The translations under genes and the position numbers were made by a program. The notes under the pieces were generated by a model that saw only the letters and a list, made by a program, of their open reading frames with translations, was not told the DNA's origin and made no database searches. A DNA stretch of 64,000 nt from assembly GCA_029945375.1 (NCBI GenBank), contig CM057061.1, positions 186,001-250,000 on the forward strand, given 5' to 3'. Positions 21,465-32,600 of the stretch are shown piece after piece. The stretch's first letter is position 1, and every line of letters starts with the position of its first letter. This stretch comes from Agaricus subrufescens. Lineage: Eukaryota > Basidiomycota > Agaricomycetes > Agaricales > Agaricaceae.

Positions 21465-24400
21465 ATGTCTCGCGCAGACTCACCAAGGCTTCTTGACTCC
21501 TTCACGGCACCCAAGGAGGTGCTCGACGAATTCGCAGAGATGGCGGAGGAGGAGAACGTGGACCCTTTTGCTGAAACTGCAAAAACGCGGCAAATTGCTG
21601 CCCGACAGTCGGACTACCATCACCGTCGTTTCAATCGTGTCGCTGTCGATAGTGCAGACGCGTTTAGCGCAAAGGAGGGAGAGGATGTTGAAGGTGGTTA
21701 CCAAGACGCCATGAGATTGGCGAGGCTGGAGCAGGAAGAGCAGCGAGTGCAACGGGCCATTGAGGATAAGAAGAGACAAGAGAGGGAAGAAGGGAAGATG
21801 AAGATGGAATTGGACAGGACACCACCAGCTGCCGAACTTGAAGACGTTGCTAAAGAGTTGGCTGCAGCAAAAGAGCTCGCCATGGCCCAACAACACGAAG
21901 CTACGGGTACGAAAAGGAAAAGGCGGTGGGATGTGGAGACAAACGACGAGAATAAAGATCCCAACCAACGCGATTCAGGTGAGTGGTCCAAGGAAGCCTT
22001 AGAGGCCTCCGCACCAAAGAAACGTCGCTCCAGATGGGATGCTACACCTGCGGAAGTTTCTGCAGAAACACCCAAGAAATCGCGTTGGGATCAAACTCCC
22101 GTTGTACAGGATGCTCCAATGACACAGATTATCATGAACACACCCGGAATCAACCACGACGATAAACATAATCGGTATCTTTCGGATGAGGAGCTCGACG
22201 CTCTTCTCCCTACATCCGGATACGCTATTGTGACACCCCCTCCCGGATTTGCACCTGCAATCAACCCTAGGAAATTCATGGCCCCCTCTGTCACTGAAGT
22301 CGGAGGTTTCCATATCCAAGAAAGCTCTGACGCTGCTGCCGTTGCTGCTGCTGCTGGCCTAGCTCCCGAACTACCGACTGAGATTCCTGGTGTTGGTAAT
22401 TTGGCGTTTTTCAAACCTGAGGACGCTCAGTACTTTTCCAAAATCTTGAAGGAAGAGGATGAGACAGAGCTTTCCGTTGATGAAATGAAGGAAAGGAAGA
22501 TCATGCGACTACTCCTCAAGATAAAGAATGGAACACCACCGGTCCGTAAGACGGCGCTTCGTCAAATTACCGATAAAGCCCGCGAATTTGGTGCCGGTCC
22601 ACTATTCGACAAAATCTTACCTCTCCTTATGGAGCGTACGCTTGAAGATCAGGAGCGCCATTTACTTGTAAAGGTCATTGATCGTGTCCTGTACAAACTT
22701 GATGATCTCGTCCGCCCTTACGTTCACAAAATTCTCGTCGTCATTGAGCCCTTACTCATTGACGAAGATTACTACGCCCGTGTTGAAGGTCGTGAAATCA
22801 TCTCCAATCTGTCCAAAGCCGCTGGACTTGCTCACATGATATCTACCATGCGCCCTGATATCGATCACGCCGATGAATACGTCCGTAACACGACGGCGCG
22901 TGCTTTCTCCGTCGTCGCCTCTGCTCTGGGTATTCCATCACTTCTTCCCTTCTTGAAAGCCGTTTGTCGGTCAAAAAAGTCGTGGCAGGCTCGTCACACC
23001 GGGATTCGAATTGTACAACAGATTGCAATTATGATGGGAAGCGCAGTCTTACCTCATCTTCGCAATCTCATTGATTGTATTGCACACGGTCTCACTGACG
23101 AGCAGCAAAAAGTCAGAACGATGACTGCTTTGGGTCTTGCTGCTTTGGCAGAGGCAGCCGCACCGTACGGTATTGAATCTTTCGACAACGTCCTCAAACC
23201 GTTGTGGCTCGGTATTCGTCTGCACCGTGGCAAAGGTTTAGCTGCCTTCTTGAAGGCTATCGGTTTCATCATCCCCCTCATGGATCCTGAGTACGCTTCA
23301 TACTACACCAAAGAAGTTACCGTCATTCTTATCCGAGAGTTCCAAACCTCTGATGAAGAAATGAAGAAAATCGTGCTCAAGGTCGTAAAGCAGTGCGCGG
23401 CAACAGAAGGTGTTACACCTCAATACATCAAACAGGACATTCTTCCCGACTTTTTCAAAGCATTCTGGGTTCGCCGTATGGCCCTCGATCGTCGTAACTA
23501 TCGTCAGGTCGTTGAGACCACCGTTGAGCTGGCGCAGAAGGCAGGGGTGTCAGAGATTGTTGGCCGTATTGTCAATGAGTTGAAGGACGAGTCAGAACCG
23601 TACAGAAAGATGGTCATGGAGACTATCACTAAAGTCGTCGCCACCCTCGGGGCTTCTGACATTGATGAGAGATTGGAGGTTCGACTGGTCGACGGTATCA
23701 TCTATTCCTTCCAAGAACAAACGACAGAAGATCAGGTGATGCTTGATGGTTTTGGTACAGTTGTCAATGCGTTGGGGATTCGAGTCAAACCATACCTCAC
23801 TCAAATTGTCTCGACCATTCTCTGGCGTCTGAACAACAAGAGTGCCAAGGTCCGCCAGCAAGCCGCAGATTTGACTAGTCGATTGGCTGTTGTCATCAAA
23901 CAGTGTGGTGAAGATCAACTTCTCAGTAAACTCGGCCTTGTTCTGTTCGAACAGTTGGGTGAAGAGTATCCCGACACTCTTGGTAGTATCATTGCCGCTG
24001 TTGGAGCTATCGCGAACGTCGTTGGTATGACACAAATGAATCCTCCTGTCAAAGATCTTCGTAAGTACCGTCGCACATTATCGGTAGATTTGTTTACTGA
24101 TCAGAAATTTTGCAGTTCCTCGTATGACACCAATCTTGCGGAACAGGCACGAAAAGGTGCAAGAAGCCTCCATCAACTTGATTGGTCGCATTGCCGATCG
24201 TGGAGCAGAGTTTGTGCCAGCTCGAGAATGGATGCGTATCTGTTTTGAATTACTCGACCTACTCAAAGCCCACAAGAAGGGTATCCGTCGTGCTGCTGTA
24301 AACTCGTTTGGTTATATTGCCAAGAGTTTGGGTCCTCAAGACGTGTTGTCTGTTCTTCTCACCAACCTTCGTGTCCAAGAACGTCAGTCTCGTGTGTGTA

Positions 24401-25055
24401 GTACCGTCGCTATCGCCATCGTCGCGGAAACTTGTGGACGTGAGTATTTTCAATATCCATCTCAACAAGCATTTCTTTAACTAAATCGTTTTTTTTACCC
24501 GAAACAGCTTTTACATGCATTCCTGCCATCCTCAACGAATATCGTACAGCTGAGCTCAACGTTCGCACAGGCTGTCTCAAAGCCTTATCGTTCGTCTTTG
24601 AATACGTGGGCCCGCAGTCCGCATATTACTGCGACTCTGTCGTCACCATGCTCGAAGATGCATTGACAGATCGTGACCTCGTTCACAGACAAACAGCCAG
24701 CACAATCGTAAAGCATCTCGCCCTTGGGGTTGCTGGACTAGGCTGCGAAGACTCGATGTTACACCTTATGAATCTCGTATGGCCGAATTGTTTCGAAACG
24801 TCCCCTCATGTTATCGGCGCTGTCATGGACGCTGTTGAAGCTATGCGAGTGACGCTCGGTCCTGGTATCTTGTTGAGCTATACCCTACAAGGATTGTTCC
24901 ACCCTGCACGGAAAGTACGAGAGGTTTACTGGAGAGTTTATAATGCTTTGTATCTCGGTGCATCGGATGCCCTGGTACCATTTTATCCCGACCTCGGAGA
25001 GTTGAGCGAGGGGCGAAACGTCTATGATAGGCACGCTTTGCAGGCCTTCATCTGA
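21465..25055 (+). CDS. SF3B1: Splicing factor 3B subunit 1 (SF3B1 / Prp10 / Hsh155)
   Basis: Core U2 snRNP protein whose HEAT superhelix clamps the branch-site helix of pre-mRNA. The start at 21465 (gcgaccATGtct, [16 protein letters not shown]) is preferred over an upstream in-frame GTG. Exons 21465-24060, 24116-24439 and 24508-25055 give 1,155 residues, close to the usual yeast-to-animal range of about 970-1300. The N-terminus has charged repeats and RWDxTP-like motifs ([21 protein letters not shown]), the p14/cyclin-type docking region. About 20 HEAT repeats follow, extremely conserved: [74 protein letters not shown] and ending [20 protein letters not shown]. The lysine in DEQQKVRT should correspond to the human K700 hotspot. 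Only two introns, few for this window. Confidence 0.97.
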
Positions 25056-25300
25056 AAAAACTTTTTTTCTGTTTTTTTTTTTTCGTTTGACTTGTTACTA
25101 CTATTCAATAGATACTTGTAGTTTCAGCTCTTTTTCTTTCTCTTTACTTGAAAGATAATATGTATACTTAAAATAACAATTTTCGCTGCGAAGTGGAGAC
25201 CGGCGGGAATTGATAATATCAAACGGAGGAGAAATATATGTGTAATGGTATGTATGTAATAATTGAACTTGTAGTAGTCCCCCTCACCACTACGAGATTT

Positions 25301-28300
25301 CTAAGAACTGCTGCTGCTGCCGGTTAAGCCAGCGGGGAATCCTGAAAAGTCTACTTGATCCTGGAAATTTTGACCGGCAATGGTGAAAGCGATGCGTAGC
25401 CGCAGGCGCACGGAGCTCTGTACACGGCATCAGGAAAAATGTACTACGGACCACAAAAAAAAAAACACTTACGCCGACGGGGGCGATGACCCGCATCTGT
25501 TGAGTCTCCGTAGCTCCCGGTTGAACGTTCGTATTTGACATCGGTAGCATCTGAAGCTGTTGTGACTAACAAAAAACACATTTTTTAAGAGTGTGTTTAC
25601 CCAATGAAGAGAAAAAGAAATACCTTTGGTACAGCAGCCTGGAAATTGATGCCACTAGCAGCTGAAGACCCCCCAACAGTAAATTTGGCGAGAATCATAA
25701 CAACACCCGGTCGCGTCGGCGAAGTCTGAGGAGTCAAAGTGACCTTGAGATCATTCTTCTCATACGCCGTGTACGCATTTAACCGTGTCGTCGTCGTCGT
25801 CGGTGCTGCGGCTGGTGCAGAAGGAGCGGGTGGCGACGATGTCGAGGGAGCAGGTGAAGCAGAGTATGGCGACGACGCCGTCGGCGTACTCGAGAATAGT
25901 GATGACATTGGGTTTGGTGCTGCGGGAGCTGGTGATGTCTGTTGCGTAGAGGCAGGCGCTGGCGAAGCTGTATTGTTAGATCCGAAAAGACCAAGAATAT
26001 CATCCATGGTTGATTTCTGTTGTGTCTGTTGTGTCGTTGGTTGGGAAGCCGTTGTCGTAGGAGGAGCAGAAGAACCAAATATCTCTGCGAGTAAGTCTTG
26101 ATTTGATTGAGCTGACGCAGCTGCTTGTCCATTAGCAGGAGATGTTGGACCAGTAGTGATTTCATCCCCTAAAAGGTCCGCTTCGCCTCTCGTTGAACCT
26201 ACTGGCTTATTTTCACTCACTAAAATGAAATTAACATGTCGCCCGGAAAGAGTAAACAGGTCAAAACGACGTACCGACACCCATTATTGTGGCTTTAAGC
26301 TCAGGCGGAGGCATTCTTTCTAGTACACCCTCCCTTAAGCTTCCAAGGTTATACAAACTAGCAAACTCGACAGCACGCTGCTGTAATTCTAATTCCAGAG
26401 CTGTCGTATACTTGGCCAAAATCTCAGCTATACGTTCCTGCTCAGCAGTAGAGGTAGTATTGCGTGAGGATATCTTGGTGATAGCGGCAAGAACAAATTG
26501 GCGGATCAGATAATTAGCGTAGGGTGAGTCGAGCGTCGAAACAAGAAGATCTATGACATCCTTGTCTGAGACCTAATTTTAGGTTAGAATCACATAATCT
26601 CGAGCCAACTGGCGAGCTTACTGTGCTGGTTTGGTCGTCATCCGAAACGATGCCATCTTGCAACAATATTTCGCTGTATTCACCAAGAATCCAAGTCGCT
26701 GCCAAAGTAAGAGACTCTTGAGATATATCAGCTTTTAAAGCAAGATATAATTTGGAGGCTGTATATCCTTGGAGCTCAGGCGTATGCGCGACCAACCGAA
26801 TAAATGCTGATAGAATTTCCTCTCGCACGAAATTGCCGGCCTGGTGGACTGATAAGCTTTTGGCGGATAATAGATATCTTCACTGACCAGCTTTAAAACT
26901 CTCAATACAGTATCGATATGCCAGCGTTTGTTGGGCGCGAATCTTTCTGCTGCTAGACAGATCTGGGTGGTCATTCCAAGCTTGAATTCATCATCGGCCA
27001 CTTCTAGGAAAGCCAGTAGTTCCCGTATTAGATAACGGACGTTCTGTTCGTTGATCAAAGCATAGGACAATTCTAGGGCACGGCGGCGGATAGAGATGTC
27101 ACCATCTCGTAGACAGTCAAGTATGATGTTCCGATGTCGTTGGACGGCATTCGTATCCATAGAAACGACCTTGTTTAGGGTATTGAGGGCTACGTATCTG
27201 CAGGTGATAGATAAAAGACGATAGATAGTACAGAAGGAGATCCAACATACCGGATGTTATTGTCGCGGTTACTCAAAAACTTTCCAAGGATGTTGATTGC
27301 CATAACCCGAAGGCCAGTATCGGCCTCAATTTCAAGGACGGTAAGAACGGTCTCGTAGAGAATTGAATTGCCGACATTCTTTGTAGAGTCGGTATTAGTT
27401 GCAACCTAGCGATCGTCAGTATATTGTTTGTAGATCTTTCTTACCAACACACCTGTGCAAGGATATCGTTCATGGCCTCACTAGATGATTCATCCCCCTT
27501 TCCCAGCAATCGCAATAATCTAAGGATCTTGACTTGTAAAAATGGGTCTGTGATTCCTGATACATCGTGTTCCGGGCTGTAGCCGGTAGTGGCGAGGGAT
27601 TTAAGATTTCTGACGAGTAGAGGTACAGCCTAGGAAGGTGAGAGATAAGCACGGTGATAGATGTGAAGGATAACGCACATTACGAAATTCGTTGAGGTAA
27701 TCCGGATTGATCTGGGACATTTCGGTAACGAGAGTGATCGCAGTGAGCAGGACACCGTGATTGCGGTCTGTTAGTAGATTCTTGGCCTTGTTTATGAAGT
27801 GGTCTGCAAGGTCGGGCACTTTTTTGATGACGCGTAGAGCACATAAGGAAGCCTAGGGTGTGATATGATATAGTGGGTGATGTAAGGAAAGAGATGGACA
27901 CAAACCTTTTTGCGAATGTATGTGTTGCTCGAACCCAAGAGCTTCTCGATCTCGTTGGCGAGATCGCGAGACATTTCTTCGGAAGCGATGTTTGCAAACG
28001 TGCACAGCGCCAAGCCTACTGCGTACATGTTGGAATGATTCATGTCGCTGTAAATCATGATCACGGGGAGGAAGAGGATGTCAAGGGCCGAGCGTACTTT
28101 TTGAGGGAGTTGGTGACAAGGGTCAGGACTTCCTGGTTCTCATCCAAGAGGAGCATGATGCCGAGATAGCCCAGTCTCTTATCTGCAAAGCGCGGGCTTG
28201 CGACCAGCTTGAGACATTCTATCTGCCCAAAGTGGGCCGGCGAGCCGAGCATGTGGATATAGAGGAGTTTTGCGACATTGTTGTGCCTCTGGTAGGAGTC

Positions 28301-28515
28301 CTCTTCGCGGAAGGAGGCGCGGATGGCGGCCGATTCCTGCTGGATGAGGGCGCGTTCGTCGGCGACGGTCTGGGGCGGGGCTGAGGACGGGGGGCGGGGC
28401 GGGAGAGAGAAGACTGGCCTTGCAAGCTCGGATGCCCTTGATGAGCGCTGAGGGTAAGGTGAGCGGGGGTTTGTGCGCAAAAGGGGGACTGACCTTTGAG
28501 GTTGTGGAACGGCAT
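25301..28515 (-). CDS. APL4: AP-1 complex gamma-adaptin subunit
   Basis: Large subunit of the clathrin adaptor AP-1, which sorts cargo between trans-Golgi and endosomes. Exon 1 (28494-28515) and exon 2 (28419-28447) encode [17 protein letters not shown]. Exon 3, from 28369, gives [20 protein letters not shown] and [20 protein letters not shown], the family N-terminus. Later exons read [40 protein letters not shown]-like [20 protein letters not shown] and [14 protein letters not shown] Ser/Pro/Ala/Thr-rich hinge spans about 25750-26200, and the C-terminal ear ends with [20 protein letters not shown] and a stop at 25301-25303. Intron 2 (28370-28418, 49 nt) has a GC donor; a 34-nt GT-AG alternative would insert five residues. 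About ten exons, frame intact. Confidence 0.95.
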
Positions 28516-28605
28516 CAGGAGGGCGTGACACCCGCCGTGACGCGTGCCGGCCTACTTATTGTCCGCGCAGGCGACAATGGCTCAGGCAGCTGGTCTCCCC
28601 CACCC
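28516..28605. promoter_or_regulatory. Very short bidirectional promoter, APL4 / membrane protein
   Basis: Only 90 bp separate the two divergent start codons. The stretch contains ACGCGT at 28540-28545, overlapped by GTGACG (28537-28542). Either transcription starts are packed here or one gene's promoter extends into its neighbour. Confidence 0.5.
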
Positions 28606-29540
28606 ATGACGATCCTCCCCGCCGACTCGCCCCTCGCCCGCATCTTCTCGGCCCACCGTGGCCACGCGGGCTTCATCACCCGCCTCGACAGGTCCTCGCT
28701 CTCGAGAAAGAGGCAAGCCGCATGCTTTTCTCCGTCTCTTTCTGCAATCTAACGCCGTCCAACAGGCTTTTGTTCCTCCGCAGCCTCGTGTACAACGTCA
28801 GCCTTGTCGCGGCGATAGTGACGCTCTTCATCTTCCACGATTTCTCCTCCAACGTGCCCCCATCGCTGCGCTGGACGTTCAGCATCACCCAGGGCCTTGT
28901 TCTTTTCGGGGCAATATCAGTGCTATATCTGACCACACTCGCACCCTTCTTCCTCGGCGAATGCCGGCTGCGCTGCAAATATGGCTTCCGACCTACCGAA
29001 CTCGTCATCCGCCGCGCACCAGCTGAGGCGCCGTCCCGCAACCTCTGCCGTGCCTCTCTTCGCGCGATCAACCCCGCTCTCCTCTACTCTAATCCTGCCT
29101 CCATTCTGTCCCCCGATTTCTGGGTGCTGGAGCACCCCGTCATCATGGACATATACGCCGCCATGACCGCAGGCCAGGTCAGCGAGGAAGACCTTGAATT
29201 TACTCTCTGGAGAGAACAGGACGGCATCTGGTCCGGTCTCGAGCTTTGGCGGATGCACCACATCGCTTCGGTCCAACAAGAGGTGGATTTGTTCAAAGTA
29301 AGCTTTCCACACGTCTCTTTTAAAACTCAAGTATTAATCACAATCCAGGCCTGCCTTAGGAACAAGGGAAAATACGATCTCTTGTCGGCTTGGGAGCAAT
29401 CCTTTGATGCCGACAAACGCGCATCTAACCAGACACCCGAAGATTATCGTTCAATAGTCCAACGGTTCTCCCAGGAAGGCCTCGATTATGAAGTCACCTG
29501 GAGCCAAGTGCATGAAGACCTGCCGGCAACACATACGTAG
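28606..29540 (+). CDS. Uncharacterised two-helix membrane protein
   Basis: I do not recognise a named family. Exons 28606-28691, 28766-29297 and 29349-29540 give 269 residues; introns of 74 and 51 nt splice in phase. The first exon encodes MTILPADSPLARIFSAHRGH. Two hydrophobic segments lie near residues 32-52 (SLVYNVSLVAAIVTLFIF) and 65-88 (SITQGLVLFGAISVLYLTTL). The rest is a soluble, Trp- and acid-containing region (FTLWREQDGIWSGLELWRMH) followed by RNKGKYDLLSAWEQSFDADK. The N-terminus lacks a signal peptide, so the protein is probably anchored by the helical pair with its long C-terminal part in the cytosol or organelle matrix. It shares a 90-bp promoter with gamma-adaptin. Consistent splicing makes it a real gene; function unknown. 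Confidence 0.8.
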
Positions 29541-29687
29541 TACTATGATTCTCGCTCTATGCGTAGTAATTTTATTGGAATAGAAAATGATAGAAGTCCT
29601 ATTCTTAGCGTGACCGCAACGTGGGCAGCACATTCATAACGATAAAAGTCCCGTCATCTTAAAACAGGCCGGCAGCTCTCACTGCCC

Positions 29688-32600
29688 ATGGTCAAGCGAA
29701 AGTCCAAGTCAAATGCCCTCTGGTCCCGTTCACAACCACCGACGCCGAGTCCCCAAATAATCGACATCGCCACCGACGACGGCGACGATGAGCCTCCCAC
29801 CATCCGCCCCGATGGTGGCATGAGCACCCATCTCTCTCCCTGCATTTTCCGTCTCTACTTTGAGAAATGCGGAAACGAAGATACCTGCAAATTCTCTCAC
29901 TCAATCAAATGCATCGACTCGCGTCCAGCAAGTCCAACAAGTCCAACCTCTCCATTCTACGCCGGCGCGTATACATCTCTCCTTCATCGTCTTTGCCTTG
30001 AGACTGATCCCCGTACCCAACAGATGCCCCTCCACGTTCACCCAGATTCAGCGGGTCTCGTCCACCTTGCAAATTGTTCCTACGGGGTAACTGTAGACAA
30101 GGTCGCAACTGCAAATTCCCCCACGAACAATCCGCCGCACCAGCTCGTCCAAATTTCAGGGGGGCCGGACGCGGTTCGAATAGTCGATTTGGGTTTAACA
30201 ATCCAAGGCCACCACCACCACCACCACCAGTGCAACTTAAAACGAACTGGACTCGTCCTACTGCCACCACTCTCTTCGACGAACCCAGCGCTTTCATTGA
30301 AGAGATCAAGGATAATGAAAAAATCAAGGACGTAGATACTCGGGAGAATTCCTCCCAGATCGTCCCAGACTATCTTGAAGAACAGTTGTCTCCTACGATC
30401 AACCCCCCTCTTAATTCAGGCCAGTCACACAAATCATCATCAAACGCCGATGAACCTTCTCGACTCCCACTCGATTCTGATCTCAATGATCCACACGACT
30501 CTCAACTCCCAACCGATAACGACTCGGGCTCTCACAAATCCGACAAAAGTCGTACCGAACCTACCGCCACATCGGACGACGTGATTCCCAAAAGCAAAGT
30601 CGACTTGAAAGATGACAATAGTGGTGAGGATACATGGAGCTGGAACGAACCTCCAAAAAACAACTTTGGAGCGAAAGTGGATGACTCTTGGGGTGCTGAG
30701 GATGACCAGACAGCAAAGGGTGGTGAAGATAGGGTTGTACCGGAACGTTGGGATGAATCTGACGATGAATCACGCCGAGATTTACCCAAGGAGGTTGATC
30801 GTGATGAACAATATGGTGTCAAAGATGAACAATATGGTGGCGAAGATGAACAATACGGTGTTGAAGGTGAACAATACGGTGTTGAGGGTGAACGATACGA
30901 TGTTGAAGGTGAACGATACGATGTTGAAGGTGAACAATACGGTGTTGAAGGTGAACAATATGGTGTTGAAGGTGAACAATACGGTGTTGGAGGTGAACAA
31001 TATGGTGTTGAAGGTGAAGGAGTTGGAGTCCAGGATGGCGAACTGGGATATACCTCGAACAAGGGCTGGGACGCTGAAGAACAAGAGTACGTCCAAAACG
31101 ACGATGCTTTTGAAAGAGAGGAAGGTAGGCAGGAAGAGCAGGGCGTCATAGAGGACCACGGCCCTTCATCAGAACAATATGCTGCTGAAGAGGAAGAGTA
31201 CGATCACAACAACGGTACTTTTGAAGAGGGAGAGTACGATCACAACAACGGTGCTTTTGAAGAGGAAGAGTACGATCACAACAACGGTGCTTTTGAACAG
31301 GAAGAGTACGATCACAATAACGGTGCTTTTGAACAGGAAGAGTACGATCACAACAACGATGCTTTTGAAGGACAGGAAGAGCGGAATATGATAGAGGACC
31401 ACAGCCCTTCATCAGTACAATATGCTGCTGAAGAAGAGGCGAGAGAGGAAACTGAAGTAGAGAAAAGTGAGTTTTCTGTCAAGTTATATTCTACTCTTAA
31501 ACAATATGGCCAACCAGTTTCACGAACAGAGGACGACCAAGAACGAGCACCATCATCCAATTTGCCTACCCATCCACATTCTCAAATTCAACCTTCGCCA
31601 GTCCCAGTCCCAGTTTCAAATGCAAATCCTGCTGCTCCTGCTGTTCCTCCAGCCCAGGCTCCACCCGTCTCTCGAGGCCCACAAATTTCAGTAATGTCCC
31701 TACACTGGTCTCGCTTCGCAGATCCCATCGTCAATCCCGAGCTCGCCTTTTGCAAAGCATTCGCCCAAAACAAATGTTCCAACCCCACTTTCGAATCCTG
31801 CAAATTCCGCCACTGCATCACACCACACGAATACACACTCCTCTTCAAAGACCCCCAACCTCTCCAAATCTCCCTCGAGAAAGGCCTCATCCGCAATGAC
31901 TCCTCGCAAAACGTGAACCCAATCACTTCCCCCGCGTTCACACTTCACTGGAGTCACTTTGCCGATCCTACATGCGATCCGAATGTAGCTTTTTGTAAAA
32001 GTTACGCGGAGAATTTGTGCATGCCGGAAAGAGTGTGCGGGTTTAGACATTGTTTGACTTTGGAGGAATATACTTTGCTCTTCAAAGATCCACAGCCGAA
32101 TTTGATTGCGACTGGGAGTGGATCAGCCCAACAACCCGCACACGCAGCCGGGTATCAATCACAGTCGCAGACCCAAACGCAGACACAGACCCAAACGCAG
32201 ACGCAGACGCAGACTACAAAACGCATATGCGCGTTCTTTGCGAAAGGAACGTGCAAAAACGGGAATAGTTGCCCCTACTACCATGATACCGTCTCCACCT
32301 CGTGTCCTAACATTCAAACGCGTGGTTTCTGCACCAACACCGGATGTTCTTACTGTTCCCCCAATAAGCAACAACATTCTGCCAATGACCAACCTCTCCC
32401 TACTCCATCTGCCAAACCATGTCAATATTGGTCAAAGGGGATCTGTAGGAATGGTGACGCTTGTGGTTTCGCACACGTTGGCGAATCTGGTGCTACCGCC
32501 AGGAATGATCAGAACGAGAATGGGAATCAGGTCGTTGATGATACCCAGGATACCTCAGGTTTTAATCGAGAAGGACATGGATGGGCGAACAATAATGATG

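Noticed and set aside
30532..31412. Long antisense open frames (for example Ser/Pro/Tyr-rich and Phe/Val-rich proteins) across the CCCH gene repeats
   Set aside because: Repeat units of 21 and 36 bp without stops keep every frame open on both strands; these are shadows of the coding repeat.
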